DNA from: Conidiobolus incongruus B7586
Lineage: Eukaryota; Entomophthoromycota; Entomophthoromycetes; Entomophthorales; Conidiobolaceae
Reading direction: 5' to 3'
NCBI GenBank assembly: GCA_000697335.1
Contig: JNEM01006437.1
Coordinates: 1-13,671, forward strand
Length of the DNA: 13,671 bases
Part shown: piece by piece, positions 1 to 8,894 of the stretch
Layout: each line of letters begins with the position of its first letter
Position numbering within the stretch: position 1 is the stretch's first letter
Made by a program: the position numbers and the translations under genes
The notes under the pieces: generated by a model
Told to the model about the DNA's origin: nothing
The model's input: only the letters and a program-made list of their open reading frames with translations
Database searches by the model: none

Positions 1-183
1 TGTGATTATAATTGTTTTGGGCAATTAAAAAACCAGCTTGCAGGAAAGAAAATTTCTGCAGGAAAATTTAATTGGTTTGTGAAATATCAAATTTCAGTCC
101 TTAATAAAAAGAACTGTTTTTTAGGTGTTAGATCTTTGCTAAAAGTATGGCAAAAAGTTATTAGAAATAAAGGAAATTATTAA
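1..183 (+). CDS. Mariner transposase, C-terminal 60 residues (partial)
   Basis: Reading in frame from base 1 gives 60 codons and a TAA at 181-183 with no internal stop. The fragment begins CDYNCFGQLKNQL, matching the mariner block SDYHLFxxLxxxL. It then has the family's usual tail: a GK basic patch, an aromatic-rich NWF segment, FLGVRSLLKVW, and a final KGNY before the stop (compare F-x-G-I-x-K-L-x-x-R-W and GDY/GKY in other mariners). By alignment with Mos1-type transposases, the Asp at codon 2 (bases 4-6) is the third residue of the D34D catalytic triad that cuts and joins DNA ends. The start, helix-turn-helix and first two catalytic Asp residues lie outside the window. Whether the full protein is active cannot be said. 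Confidence 0.85.
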   Translation, partial: CDYNCFGQLKNQLAGKKISAGKFNWFVKYQISVLNKKNCFLGVRSLLKVWQKVIRNKGNY

Positions 184-277
184 TTTTATATTATATATTT
201 ATTTTTACTTTGTATATATTAAAATGTTTATTTTTTTTCAATCACAAAAAATTCCCATTATTTAAATTACAAAGTAA
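1..277 (+). mobile_element. Mariner (Tc1/mariner) DNA transposon, 3' end, cut by window start
   Basis: This is the right-hand end of a mariner-family cut-and-paste transposon. It holds the last codons of the transposase (1-183), an A/T-rich 3' untranslated stretch, and a terminal inverted repeat ending at 277. On the minus strand the terminus reads TTACTTTG and then, a few bases inward, AATGGGAATTTTTTG. The same terminus is found on the complete copy at 6908-8208. The element is followed directly by TA (278-279), as expected for mariner target duplications. The 5' part lies outside the window, so it cannot be judged whether the element is whole. Of the three mariners here it is the least decayed in its visible coding part. 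Confidence 0.88.
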
Positions 278-279
278 TA

Positions 280-1869
280 TTATTTTAATTAAAACTTTAA
301 AACCAAAATTAATTATTAATAAAAATAAAGAGAAAATAGTATATTTTTTATATAATAAAATTTAAATCTATTAAAATAAGCTTTATTCTGTTATAAAATA
401 AATAGGCTATTTTATTAAAATAATTATTTGAGAATTATTATAAAATATTAGGAATATTTTAACTTATTATATTTATTTATAGAAATCTAGGGACTATATT
501 TCCTTTATTAAACTTATTAAAAAAATATTAAAAAACTATTTTTTTAAATTCTTATATATATTTTTATAAAATCTAATTATTTATTAATTATATAATTAAT
601 TTATACTTTTATAGTTAAATTAAATATATAAATTATTTTAAATAATTTAATAAGCCAGGTTTTTTTTAAAATATTATTTAATATTTTTTATATTATTCCT
701 AAGGTTAAAACTATAATTTATTAATATAATAATATATTAATATTATTTAATATAAATCTTAATATATTAGTGACTTATTTAAGTTCAAAGCTTAATTAAA
801 CTTTGTTTTTATTTTTATATTATATTATCATATTCCATGCCACATTATTTGATATCAAGTTATCCTTTGTATTATATTGGTATTTTATTATTATATTTAT
901 AACAAATTTGCTAAAATTATGGTAAAAGGATAGTTATAGTAAAATAATATATTAATTTTATATTTGGTATTAGTTTAAATAATTTTATATTGATTTTTTT
1001 ATCTAGATTTAATTTTAAAATCTTACCTTTATTAAATCTATATTTTAATATTAAAATTCTATCTATATATATTTAATATATTATATATTTTAATTAATTA
1101 TAATTATTTAAAGATTCATTTTTATTGAATAATGTTAACTGTAAATATAAAATAAATTTCTTTATTTCTATATATTATATAGTAAAAAGTTAGTTTTGAT
1201 ATATTTTTCAATTAAATAATAATTTTTAAATTAAAATTTTTCATAATATTATAAAATTTATATTAAATATATCTATAATTATTTTTTTTAAATTTAAAAA
1301 ATATCAAAATTTTTAAACTAAAATAATAATATAAATTATTAATATAGTTTCATTCACAAAATATAATATCAAAATAATATAATTTTTCCAATATAAAATA
1401 TATAATATAAAGAGTTAATAATTATAAGAAATGATAATATAGTGTATAAAAATTTTATGATTATAATATAAAGGTTAAATGAAATTTTTACTATAATTTC
1501 AAAAATAAAAAATATTATTAAATGTTTCATAAAAAATTCAAAAATTATATATATTTGATATTTTATTGTATAAATGCTTAAAGTGATATTAATTTGAAAT
1601 TAATATTTAACAAATTTTTATTCCTTTATGAAAGAAAAGATTTAAAATAATTAATCAAAAAAGAATATAAATTATAATTCAATAAAAATATAAATTTAAT
1701 TAGAATATTAATTGAAATGATTAAAAATTAGTCAAGTTCTCGATCAAGAACCACTAAAAAATATCTAACCTTGGTACCACAAAGTATTAGTTATATTATG
1801 CTAAGGCTTAGAATTTGCTAATATTGAAATATTTTTATTAATTGAGCGTGATTTTTAATAAATAAAAAT
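280..1869. other. Gene-free, extremely A/T-rich spacer
   Basis: I find no convincing gene, RNA or intact transposon end here. The stretch is poorer in G and C than the spacers further right and is dominated by AATATT, TTAATT and TATATA words. All frames are closed by frequent stops. A short imperfect palindrome (786-805, CAAAG and CTTTG around TTAATTAA) is the only local structure noted, and it could be chance at this composition. A few bases near 905-930 recall the mariner transposase tail but lack the surrounding motifs. Confidence 0.6.
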
Positions 1870-2636
1870 ATTAAAAATATAATACAATTCATTGCAAGGT
1901 TTTTAATAGTTTCAGGTGTCTTTAGTGGTAATTGTTAACCTGAATTTTTAGATCAAGTTGGTTATAATGCTGATAAATATACTTGTTCTTGTGATTGTCG
2001 CGAAAGAAAGTTCTAAGGTGAATACTATGGCGAAATTAAGGACTATAAAGCGGTATATTTCAACATGTTGAAACCCACCATATTCGTATTTTTATAGACT
2101 GTATTCCATGTATTATTATTAGTCAAAATATTAATAAGGTATTGGTGAATAATTGCGAACTTAGATATCACGTTCTATTCTTAGGCGCAGTTGCTTTAAA
2201 CTGTAAATTTTACGACTATTGGTGTACCTGCAATAACCTTAAAGATGAATTCTATCCAGTGCCTTGTACTCTAACATTTTTTATTATCACAAGATTTTTC
2301 TTAATAGTTGTGAAATATAATTTACTTGATTGAGATTTTTATATTCGAAGTATACAATCACATATAATCTGTTCAATATTTTTATCTCATCTAACGATTG
2401 GTTTATATGTTCAAGGATTCGAGCATTTACTGCAACGAATTGAGAAGGTAAGAGTTATTATGCTTTTGATTAGTTTATCATTGGTATGTATCATTCTAAA
2501 TATTTTTTTATATTCGTTAGGCTATTTTCACTATAATTTGAATTCCTATTTATTGAAACATTTAATAATAAATTCACCATTTACATTTTTACTGATAATT
2601 TCTTATATCATTATCAATACCTATTAGTTTCATTAA
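1870..2636 (+). pseudogene. Decayed copy 1 of the multi-pass membrane protein gene
   Basis: This is a host-gene relic homologous along its length to the complete gene at 11208-11930. The start codon is ATT (1870-1872) in place of ATG. Two small deletions (five bases and one base) fall in the first 90 bases. A TAA (2014-2016) replaces a Lys codon just after the Cys-rich motif, a TAG (2095-2097) replaces a Trp codon in the second membrane segment, and a one-base deletion near 2120 shifts frame. A further TGA (2331-2333) ends the next open stretch. Conserved remnants include [27 protein letters not shown] and QGFEHLL. The first half is close to 90% identical to copy 3 by eye, but after about 2330 similarity falls sharply, to perhaps 60-65%. 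It lies in the same orientation as copies 2 and 3, about 5 kb upstream of copy 2, and is almost certainly non-functional. Confidence 0.9.
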
Positions 2637-4424
2637 AATATTTCACACAATTATAGGTTTACTATAAACTTTTACAAAGATTAATTTCTTTTTAATTGTG
2701 CTCAATTTGAATTAAATACTGAAAAGCTTTATCACCATGTAATAAATTAAATATAAAAATTTTTAATTTTTTACAATCAAATAAAGAATAAAAATGGTTT
2801 TAGGATGATTAGTCAGTGCAAAATGGTATAATAAAATGTAATAGAATAACTATATTACTTGCTATAATAATAATATTAAATTTGTGAAATTAATAGATAA
2901 TTTAAAAATATTTAATAGTAATGACATTCATAATTTGATGAAATTTTTAAGAGCGTTTTTATGATTAAATAAAAAGAATCAATGTTATTAAATTTATTAG
3001 TCTATTTCCAAATAGCAGAAATAAAAATATTCAAAGCTAAATTACAATATATTAATTGATATAAAAATAGAATTTGATACAAAGTTTAATAGTAGAATAT
3101 TTTAATTGGTCAATTTGTAATGAATGAACTTATAAAAACATTTGAAAATATATTAAATAGTTTAAAATCATTAAATTAGTAAGAATGAATTAATTGTTCC
3201 TTAATTTTATAATTAAAATAAAAATAAATCGTATTTAATATTTATTTAATAATCAGTATTATTTGCTTATTTATGATATAATTTATAATCTTATACATTA
3301 TTATGTAATTTGGAATATTGGTTATTATTAATGTGACCTCACAAAGAGGATAATTAAAATTTGTTACCAAGTTTGTTTTTAAAAGTTATGAAAATTAATT
3401 AGAAAAAAAGTTAATACTATAATTTTGACAAATTCGGAAATTATTAACTAATATTTATTTAGAAACAAACAATAGATTCTATAATTTTGAGGAATATATA
3501 CTAATAAAATTGAATTAGCTTCTCAGAATTAATTAAATTATTAATTATATTGCTAAGAGGTATTTTTGATGTATTTATGATATTATCAAGTTGTTATTTA
3601 TGTAATAAAGCAATCTATACAAGGGTTATCAGCAATGATACGAATATTCAAATATCTTGATAAAAATTGATTGATATATTTTTCAATTCATAAAGCTTAT
3701 TTTTAACCTAATAAATATGGCGGTTTGATATAAAATATTAATACATAAACTGACTCTACATCCAAATATCATTCCCTTTATACATTATCTTTTTAATGAG
3801 TTGATCAAAAATCAAATAGCATGGAAGAATCATGATTTAAAATTATAATGAATAAAAAAAATCCAAATATGGCTAAAATCATGCTTTTTAATAATTAACA
3901 ATAGCAATAGAAAGACATAGGTAACTATATATATAACTCATATATTTACTATTACTTAAATTATCGATCTTATAAAAACTTGAAATTACACTATTAATTT
4001 AAATACATTGCCATTAATTGTGGTGTTAAATGATATAAACAAGTCCACAATCATATATTGTAAAAGGTCAAATCTTAGTTCATGTATTTACTCTTGGCAC
4101 TTTGATAATTGATGATAATCAAAAATTATTTGAAAATATAAATATAATTATAATTATTAATTATTAAAAACAAGTTAAATTTGCATGACACCTTAAGAAT
4201 ATTTTTTGATTCTTGATTAATAGTATATAAAATAAAATACCTATTAAAATTATTTTTCAAAAATTTCCATTTCCTAATATACTAATTTATCATTGGTCAG
4301 ATGTTGCTAAACTTTGAAAAAAAATTTATTAAATTTGAAATTATTTCTTGTTTTTAAACTATTTCATAAAGTTATATAGATTCAATTTAATAATTTTATC
4401 ACGACTCTTTCAAAAAAAATTAAA
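2637..4424. other. Gene-free A/T-rich spacer
   Basis: Between pseudogene copy 1 and the first G/C-richer island I see no open frame with protein-like content, no transposon terminus and no RNA-gene signature. It shows no obvious homology to the sequence downstream of copies 2 or 3, so the duplicated unit seems to be little more than the coding region itself. Composition is slightly less extreme than 280-1869. Confidence 0.6.
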
Positions 4425-4672
4425 CCCCTGTCCGGGTTGTCGGCTGTGGCAGCACATTGGATCACTCCAAACTGACTAGAATCACTCATCAAAACCGGCT
4501 GCCAGGGTGGATTGTGAACCATGCATTCCATAGGACCAATATTGTGAGTCCCATGAAGATAGATGTATCTGTGGGCCCATGGGTTCCGATAAAATGGCAT
4601 ACGCTGTCACCAGTGCTAAAAAAGTTAGTTGGGCCCTCAACCAAGGCAAGGTTCCTAAGCTGTGGCGTAAAA
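4425..4672. other. Island of near-normal G+C content, origin unknown
   Basis: A block of about 250 bases stands out sharply from its surroundings, with words such as TGTCCGGG, GTCGGCTGTGGCAGC, GGGCCCATGGG and GGGCCCTC. More than one frame is open across most of it on both strands, which is expected from its base composition and is not proof of coding. The minus-strand frames include a stretch reading LRAQLTFLALVTAYAIL, and in another frame MVHNPPWQPVLMSDS. I recognise no family in any frame. There are no clear terminal repeats, tRNA boxes or rRNA signatures. It could be a remnant of an inserted element or of horizontally acquired or ancient coding DNA. Only the composition break is certain. 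Confidence 0.55.
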
Positions 4673-4745
4673 CTAAAAATTCAATAAAATTATTATTGGC
4701 TAATTTATTTTGAGTTAATTTATTTATTTCATTTTCCAAACCTAG

Positions 4746-4935
4746 TTAAAATGAATTCAGTCCAATTTTTACTGTTGACTCTCCTATGATGACGTATTCT
4801 CCAAGCTTGCGCACTATGCTAGCTATGTATGCGCCTTGGATCGTCCGGCTCCCTTTGAACGTACTCTATGCCCCCGAGATTAGTGAGCTAAACATTTTTA
4901 CCCTGGCCAATATTACTTAGCATGTGACCGATATT
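4746..4935 (-). other. Second G/C-richer island with a 39-residue coding-like remnant
   Basis: After about 70 bases of A/T-rich sequence the composition rises again, with blocks such as GCGCCTTGGATCGTCCGG. On the minus strand a frame is open from 4865 down to a TAA at 4746-4748. It reads STFKGSRTIQGAYIASIV followed by RKLGEYVIIGESTVK and a short tail. The same frame continues upstream beyond one TAG (4866-4868) as ARVKMFSSLISGA. The mix of residues is unusually protein-like for this window, yet I recognise no family. It may belong with the island at 4425-4672 as one broken source sequence, but no shared motif proves this. There is no start codon in good context, so I do not call a gene. Confidence 0.4.
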
Positions 4936-6868
4936 TCCATACATTAAATTGAATTATTAAATTTCATATAGTATGTTGAATTATGGTGGTAATGAAATTT
5001 AAGGATATTACAAGAAAAAGAAGGTATACATTAGATAAAAAATTAATAATAAACTGATAGAGTAATAATCAAGTAGTGACTCTTTTTTTACAATTAATGT
5101 TTTCAAGGTTTTACAGTTTTAATATCAAAATTATTTTATCTTTTTTTGTAATATTTGTAATAATAAAATGATTATAGATAGTAAGTATATCTCTTGTTAC
5201 AATATTAGATCATGTAAAAATGAACAAAAGTCAATGCAATTCAATATTTAAATTAAAAGCAAAGATCCTTGGCTAAAATTTCATTTCTTGTACAAAATAG
5301 AACATACTCAAATATTTTAAAATTTGTTGAATGCCTGTTATAATAAGGCTCAGTGATATCCTATAATTTAAAGCTGGATTAATAGGTTTAATCAAGAGAA
5401 AAAGATTATTGAATATTGACCCAAATCTTGCCACCCAATTACTAACACCAGTTTTAAAATGGAAAATGCATTTTGACAATTTACTGAAGAGAACCTCAAT
5501 TTTTCAATTTGATATTTAACTGAAAAACTTCTAATCAGTCATCAATTAGTTTGTACAAAGCTAATTTCGGCTAATCAAAAAAGATAGTAAAAAGGGCACC
5601 TTTAATAATAACTCATAAACTAAAAACTGAAATGATTTCTATTGCAAAACAAAAAATAAGGAATATTAAAGAGCATTCTAGACTAAATAAAATATATATT
5701 TGGTATAATAAAATTATATATTGCTTTTTACAATCTATTATTTAATAATAACTTAAAAATTATAATTAAAAAAATAATTATTTTATAAAATAATGGTAGA
5801 TATCATAAGTTAAAGTTAGTAACCAATATATTCTCTCAAAAGCACCAATCAATTTTATCCCAACCACTATATTTCCCTGATAATAATCTTTTGATTACAA
5901 TATTTTTGGTTCTTGAAATAAAGGGATTGGTGATTTAATTTCTGGGAATTTTATACTGAAATCATAATTTCCAAGTTAATTTCTACAGAGAGTAAAAGCG
6001 TATTGTTTATAGTAAGAAAATTTCTTCAAATTTTAAAAATTTTAATATACAATCATATTGATTGTTGATTTGATATAATATATTAATATTTTGAATTTCA
6101 AGAATATGATAAGAATTTTACTGTACAATAAATTATCATTCAAATTTAATTAAAATCTTTTATATAATAGGATGGAATATTATTAAAATATTAATATTAG
6201 ACTTCGATCATTATCTCTAATAAATTCTTGTGATTTAATACGTCATATCTACAAAAAGGTATAAATAAATCATTTTATATAATGTAGAACAAATATAATC
6301 GGATCTTCACTAATTCATATAAGAATATCAAATATAAATATAAATATAAACCTATTTGAAATGAACAATTTAATAATACAAAATGATTAAAATAGATTAA
6401 AATTTTTTAATTATAAAATTATTTTTATAATATATTTAATTTTTATTGGATAATTAAGATCAAATTTCATATTATTATTATTAATTTCTAAATCATTAAG
6501 TAAAAATTTAATATTCTACCTTTAATTATTAAATTAATAAATTATCAAACTATTTTTAGAATATTTTACTATATTTAACTAAAAAATCACATAATTGTTA
6601 ATATATATTCATAAATTTTATGATGATCACAATGTATTGAAATTAAATATTCTAAACAGAAATAAAAGATATATAATGTTAAAATACTATTTGATACTAA
6701 TCAAAATTATGACTTATATCTGAATTTGAACTGCTAAATTATTAAGTGATAAACAACTATTCAAATTTTAAAAATGCTTTAATTTATGAAGAAACAAAAT
6801 ATTAGTATATAACCAAATTATAATCTTATTTTTCATCTTATCAATTTTAAAGAAAAAACATTCAAGTA
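4936..6868. other. Gene-free A/T-rich spacer upstream of copy 2
   Basis: No supported gene, transposon end or RNA lies here. The part from about 5260 to 5600 is a little richer in G and C and contains a minus-strand frame of about 80 codons (down to 5273) without an ATG start. It reads in part FKTGVSNWVARFGSIFNN and matches no family I know. A short run of three to four ATATAA-like units sits near 6330-6350. Nothing resembling a defined promoter for copy 2 can be separated from the background. Confidence 0.55.
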
Positions 6869-6907
6869 ATGAAAAATATAATAAAATTTATTGCAAGATT
6901 TTTAATA

Positions 6908-6934
6908 TTACTTTGCATTTTTAATAATGGGAAT
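6908..6934 (+). repeat. Mariner terminal inverted repeat, left (transposase 3') end
   Basis: It begins TTACTTTGC directly after the target TA (6906-6907) and carries the shared ATGGGAATTTTTT core. It matches the minus-strand reading of the element end at 251-277, with small differences. Transposase binds such ends. Confidence 0.85.
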
Positions 6935-7001
6935 TTTTTGCAATTGAAAATAAATAAATATTTTAATATATAATATATAAAAATAAATATATAATATAAA
7001 T

Positions 7002-8034
7002 TTAATAGTTTTTTTTATTATTAATAACTTTTTGCTATACTTTTAGCAAAGATCTAACACCTAAAAAATAGTTTTTTTTATTAAAGACTGAAATTTAATG
7101 TTTTACAAATCAATTAAATTTTCTTGCAAAAATTTTCTTTCTTACAAGCTGGTTTTTTAATTACCTAAAGCAATTATAATTATATAGGTTATAATTTAAA
7201 GAATATACTAGATGTGGTAGTTTTTTCTAGTTATTTTTAATTAGAAAGTTTTTTACAGTTTTAGATTTATGAATTTTACAATTATCATGTAAAATAATAA
7301 GTTTTCTCAAATTATATTGAGAACACTAATTAGAAATACTTTTATTTAAAAAAAATATAAAGTTTATTATTAATTGATTTTCCTTTAAAAACTAAATAAA
7401 AGTAGCATATACTATTATAATCTATTATAATAATTAACATTTGTTTATTAACAAAATATTTATTTAAAGGGATTTGTAAAAGAAGTTAATTTAACTTAAT
7501 CTAGCATTTTGATTTGTGTTTTAGTAAAGGATTATATAAAAGGATTTAAGATTCATTAATTATAATTATTTACTGTAAAAGTTTAAGCTTCTTATAATAT
7601 TTTAATAGGTTTTATTTAACAATAGCTACTCTAGCTTTTTTTTAAACTTTAGTTAAATTATAAGGTATTTATTTTATATTTTTATTTATTAATTTGAGTT
7701 TAAACTTTAATATATATAAAATACTTGTAAAACTTATATTAAAGTACTTAGATAATTCTTTAACTAAAATAAAAAGGTACTTTTCAATATATTTTTTTAC
7801 TCTATTAACAATTAAAAAAATAATAGTTAAAGTTAGTTTTTTAAATTTTAACAGGTTTTAGATAATTTTTCTTTTAATTTTAAAGTAATTTACCTAGTGA
7901 TAAATTGTTAATTTAGATAATACTTTATTATTAAAAGCTACTTGTAAATTTTAATTAGTTTTAAAAGGTTTATGGTTAAGTTTTACTAATATTAAAATAA
8001 AAAACTTTTGATGATCACTATTTGGTTTAAGCAT
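7002..8034 (-). pseudogene. Mariner transposase relic
   Basis: The candidate start ATG is at 8032-8034 and the terminal TAA at 7002-7004. The 1033-base span is close to the 345 codons usual for mariner transposase. The second catalytic block is readable as HDN at 7281-7289 (minus strand), followed by SKTVKNFLIKNN, then a stop where mariners have Trp, then KKLPH and VYS. Exactly 35 codons after the HDN Asp, where the third catalytic Asp belongs, the codon is AAT (Asn, 7179-7181), so the spacing is D34D with the last Asp lost. The final 60 codons align with the intact tail at 1-183. Of 22 differences counted by hand, 18 are G to A or C to T in the relic, and four of them make stops. The N-terminal half is too decayed to align by eye. 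Confidence 0.8.
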
Positions 8035-8088
8035 AATTAAATTAAACAACCAATTTTAAAAAGTTAATTTTTTAATCAAAAAAATTAT

Positions 8089-8108
8089 TATATATATATA
8101 TATATATA
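8089..8108. repeat. (TA)10 microsatellite inside the mariner
   Basis: Ten perfect TA units lie between the terminal repeat and the transposase relic of the inserted mariner. This is a likely length-variable site and a possible marker for the age of the insertion. Confidence 0.9.
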
Positions 8109-8181
8109 ATGTCCTATTAACTTTATATATATTTATTTATTTCAAACTAATAATATGTTTGAAAAATTAGAAATTAAAAAA

Positions 8182-8208
8182 TTTCCCATTTCTTCAAATT
8201 CAAGGTAA
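8182..8208 (-). repeat. Mariner terminal inverted repeat, right (transposase 5') end
   Basis: Read on the minus strand it begins TTACCTTGAATTTG and has the ATGGGAAATTTTTT core. It differs from the left end at a few positions and by one base in spacing. The duplicated TA follows at 8209-8210. Confidence 0.85.
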
Positions 8209-8894
8209 TAGTTTCAGGTGTCTTTATTTTAGTGGTAATTGTTAATACTGTATTTTTGGATCAAGTTGATTATAGTGTTGATAAATATACTTGTTTTTGT
8301 GATTGCTGGGATAGAAAATTCAAAAGTGAATACTATGGCAAAACTAAGGACTATAAAGCAGTATATTTCAATATGTCGAAACCAACCATATTCGTATTTT
8401 TATGGACTGTATTCCATATATTATTGCTAGATAAAGCCATTAATAAGATATTGGTCAATATCCATAACCTTAGATATCACGTTCTACTCTTAAGTCCAGT
8501 CGCGTTATTTGGTAACTTTTATAACTGGTGGTCTACATGGAACTATCTTAATGATGAATTCTATCCAATGCTTCATACTCAAATGTTCTTTAATATTACA
8601 GGATTATTCCCAATTGCTGTGATATATAATTTACTACTCAAGGGTTCTTATGTTGACAGCCTATATACACACATTAGCATCTCAATCTCACTTTCACATA
8701 TAGTTTTTGCTTTGTATGATCAAGGATTCGAGCATTTACTCCATCAAATTGGCAAAAAGGAGCGAGATCTGATGTTTTTGATCAGTGATACAGTATCACT
8801 ATTTTTAGTTCTTTATTATTCTAGACGTATTTCTTTACACCACTTGGCTTTTTTAACTGTTTGTTGGACATATATTTATTGGTTTATTCAATAA

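Larger units (their letters stand above)
6908..8208 (-). mobile_element. Complete but decayed mariner, 1301 bp, inserted in gene copy 2
   Basis: Both ends are visible. The left end begins TTACTTTGCATTTTTAATAA and the right end, read on the minus strand, TTACCTTGAATTTGAAGAA. Each is followed by ATGGGAA and a T run, giving imperfect terminal inverted repeats of about 27 bp. The target TA is duplicated at 6906-6907 and 8209-8210. Removing the element plus one TA restores TTTTTAATAGTTTCAGG, exactly as in copies 1 and 3. Length is typical for mariner (about 1.3 kb). The interior holds a transposase relic on the minus strand (7002-8034) closed by many stops, so this copy cannot encode its own transposase. 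It is a close relative of the partial element at 1-277. Confidence 0.95.
6869..8894 (+). pseudogene. Copy 2 of the membrane protein gene, split by a mariner insertion
   Basis: The gene starts at ATG 6869-6871 and runs 13 codons (MKNIIKFIARFLI) before a 1301-bp mariner plus duplicated TA interrupts it after 6907. Coding homology resumes at 8209 and continues without stop or frameshift to TAA at 8892-8894. The added 1303 bases are not a multiple of three, so read-through would change frame even without the stops inside the insert. The downstream piece keeps all landmarks of copy 3: the Cys loop (here CFCDCWD), [18 protein letters not shown] and [11 protein letters not shown]. Compared with copy 3 it differs at ten residues, all in the first half. 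The first in-frame ATG after the insert is 8373-8375, which would give a 173-residue product lacking the first membrane segment and Cys loop. The ORF is thus truncated at its N-terminus; a shortened product is possible but unproven. Confidence 0.9.

Noticed and set aside
890-955. Sequence resembling the mariner transposase tail (TTTGCTAAAATTATGG, compare TTTGCTAAAAGTATGG at about 139-154)
   Set aside because: Only about 16 bases align. No D34D block at the right distance and no terminal repeat follow, and such A/T-rich matches arise by chance.
4457-4687. Plus-strand open frame of 76 codons in the G/C-richer island
   Set aside because: Several frames are open in the same block because of its composition. 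There is no recognisable domain and no reason to prefer this strand.
4780-4910. Possible tRNA gene in the G/C-richer island
   Set aside because: No cloverleaf could be drawn on either strand, and no proper A and B boxes at tRNA spacing were found.
5273-5479. Minus-strand frame of about 70-80 codons with some protein-like content
   Set aside because: No ATG start, no recognised motif and no conserved second copy in the window.
6908-8216. Splicing-out of the mariner as an intron of copy 2
   Set aside because: A fair acceptor-like TTTCAG exists at 8211-8216 but is also present in the uninterrupted copies. I find no GT donor near 6908, and the downstream frame would depend on an unseen donor.
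8239-8430. Second-frame open reading frame within copy 2, repeated at 11275-11466 in copy 3
   Set aside because: It is a shadow of the membrane-protein frame. Its conservation between copies follows from the conservation of the main frame.
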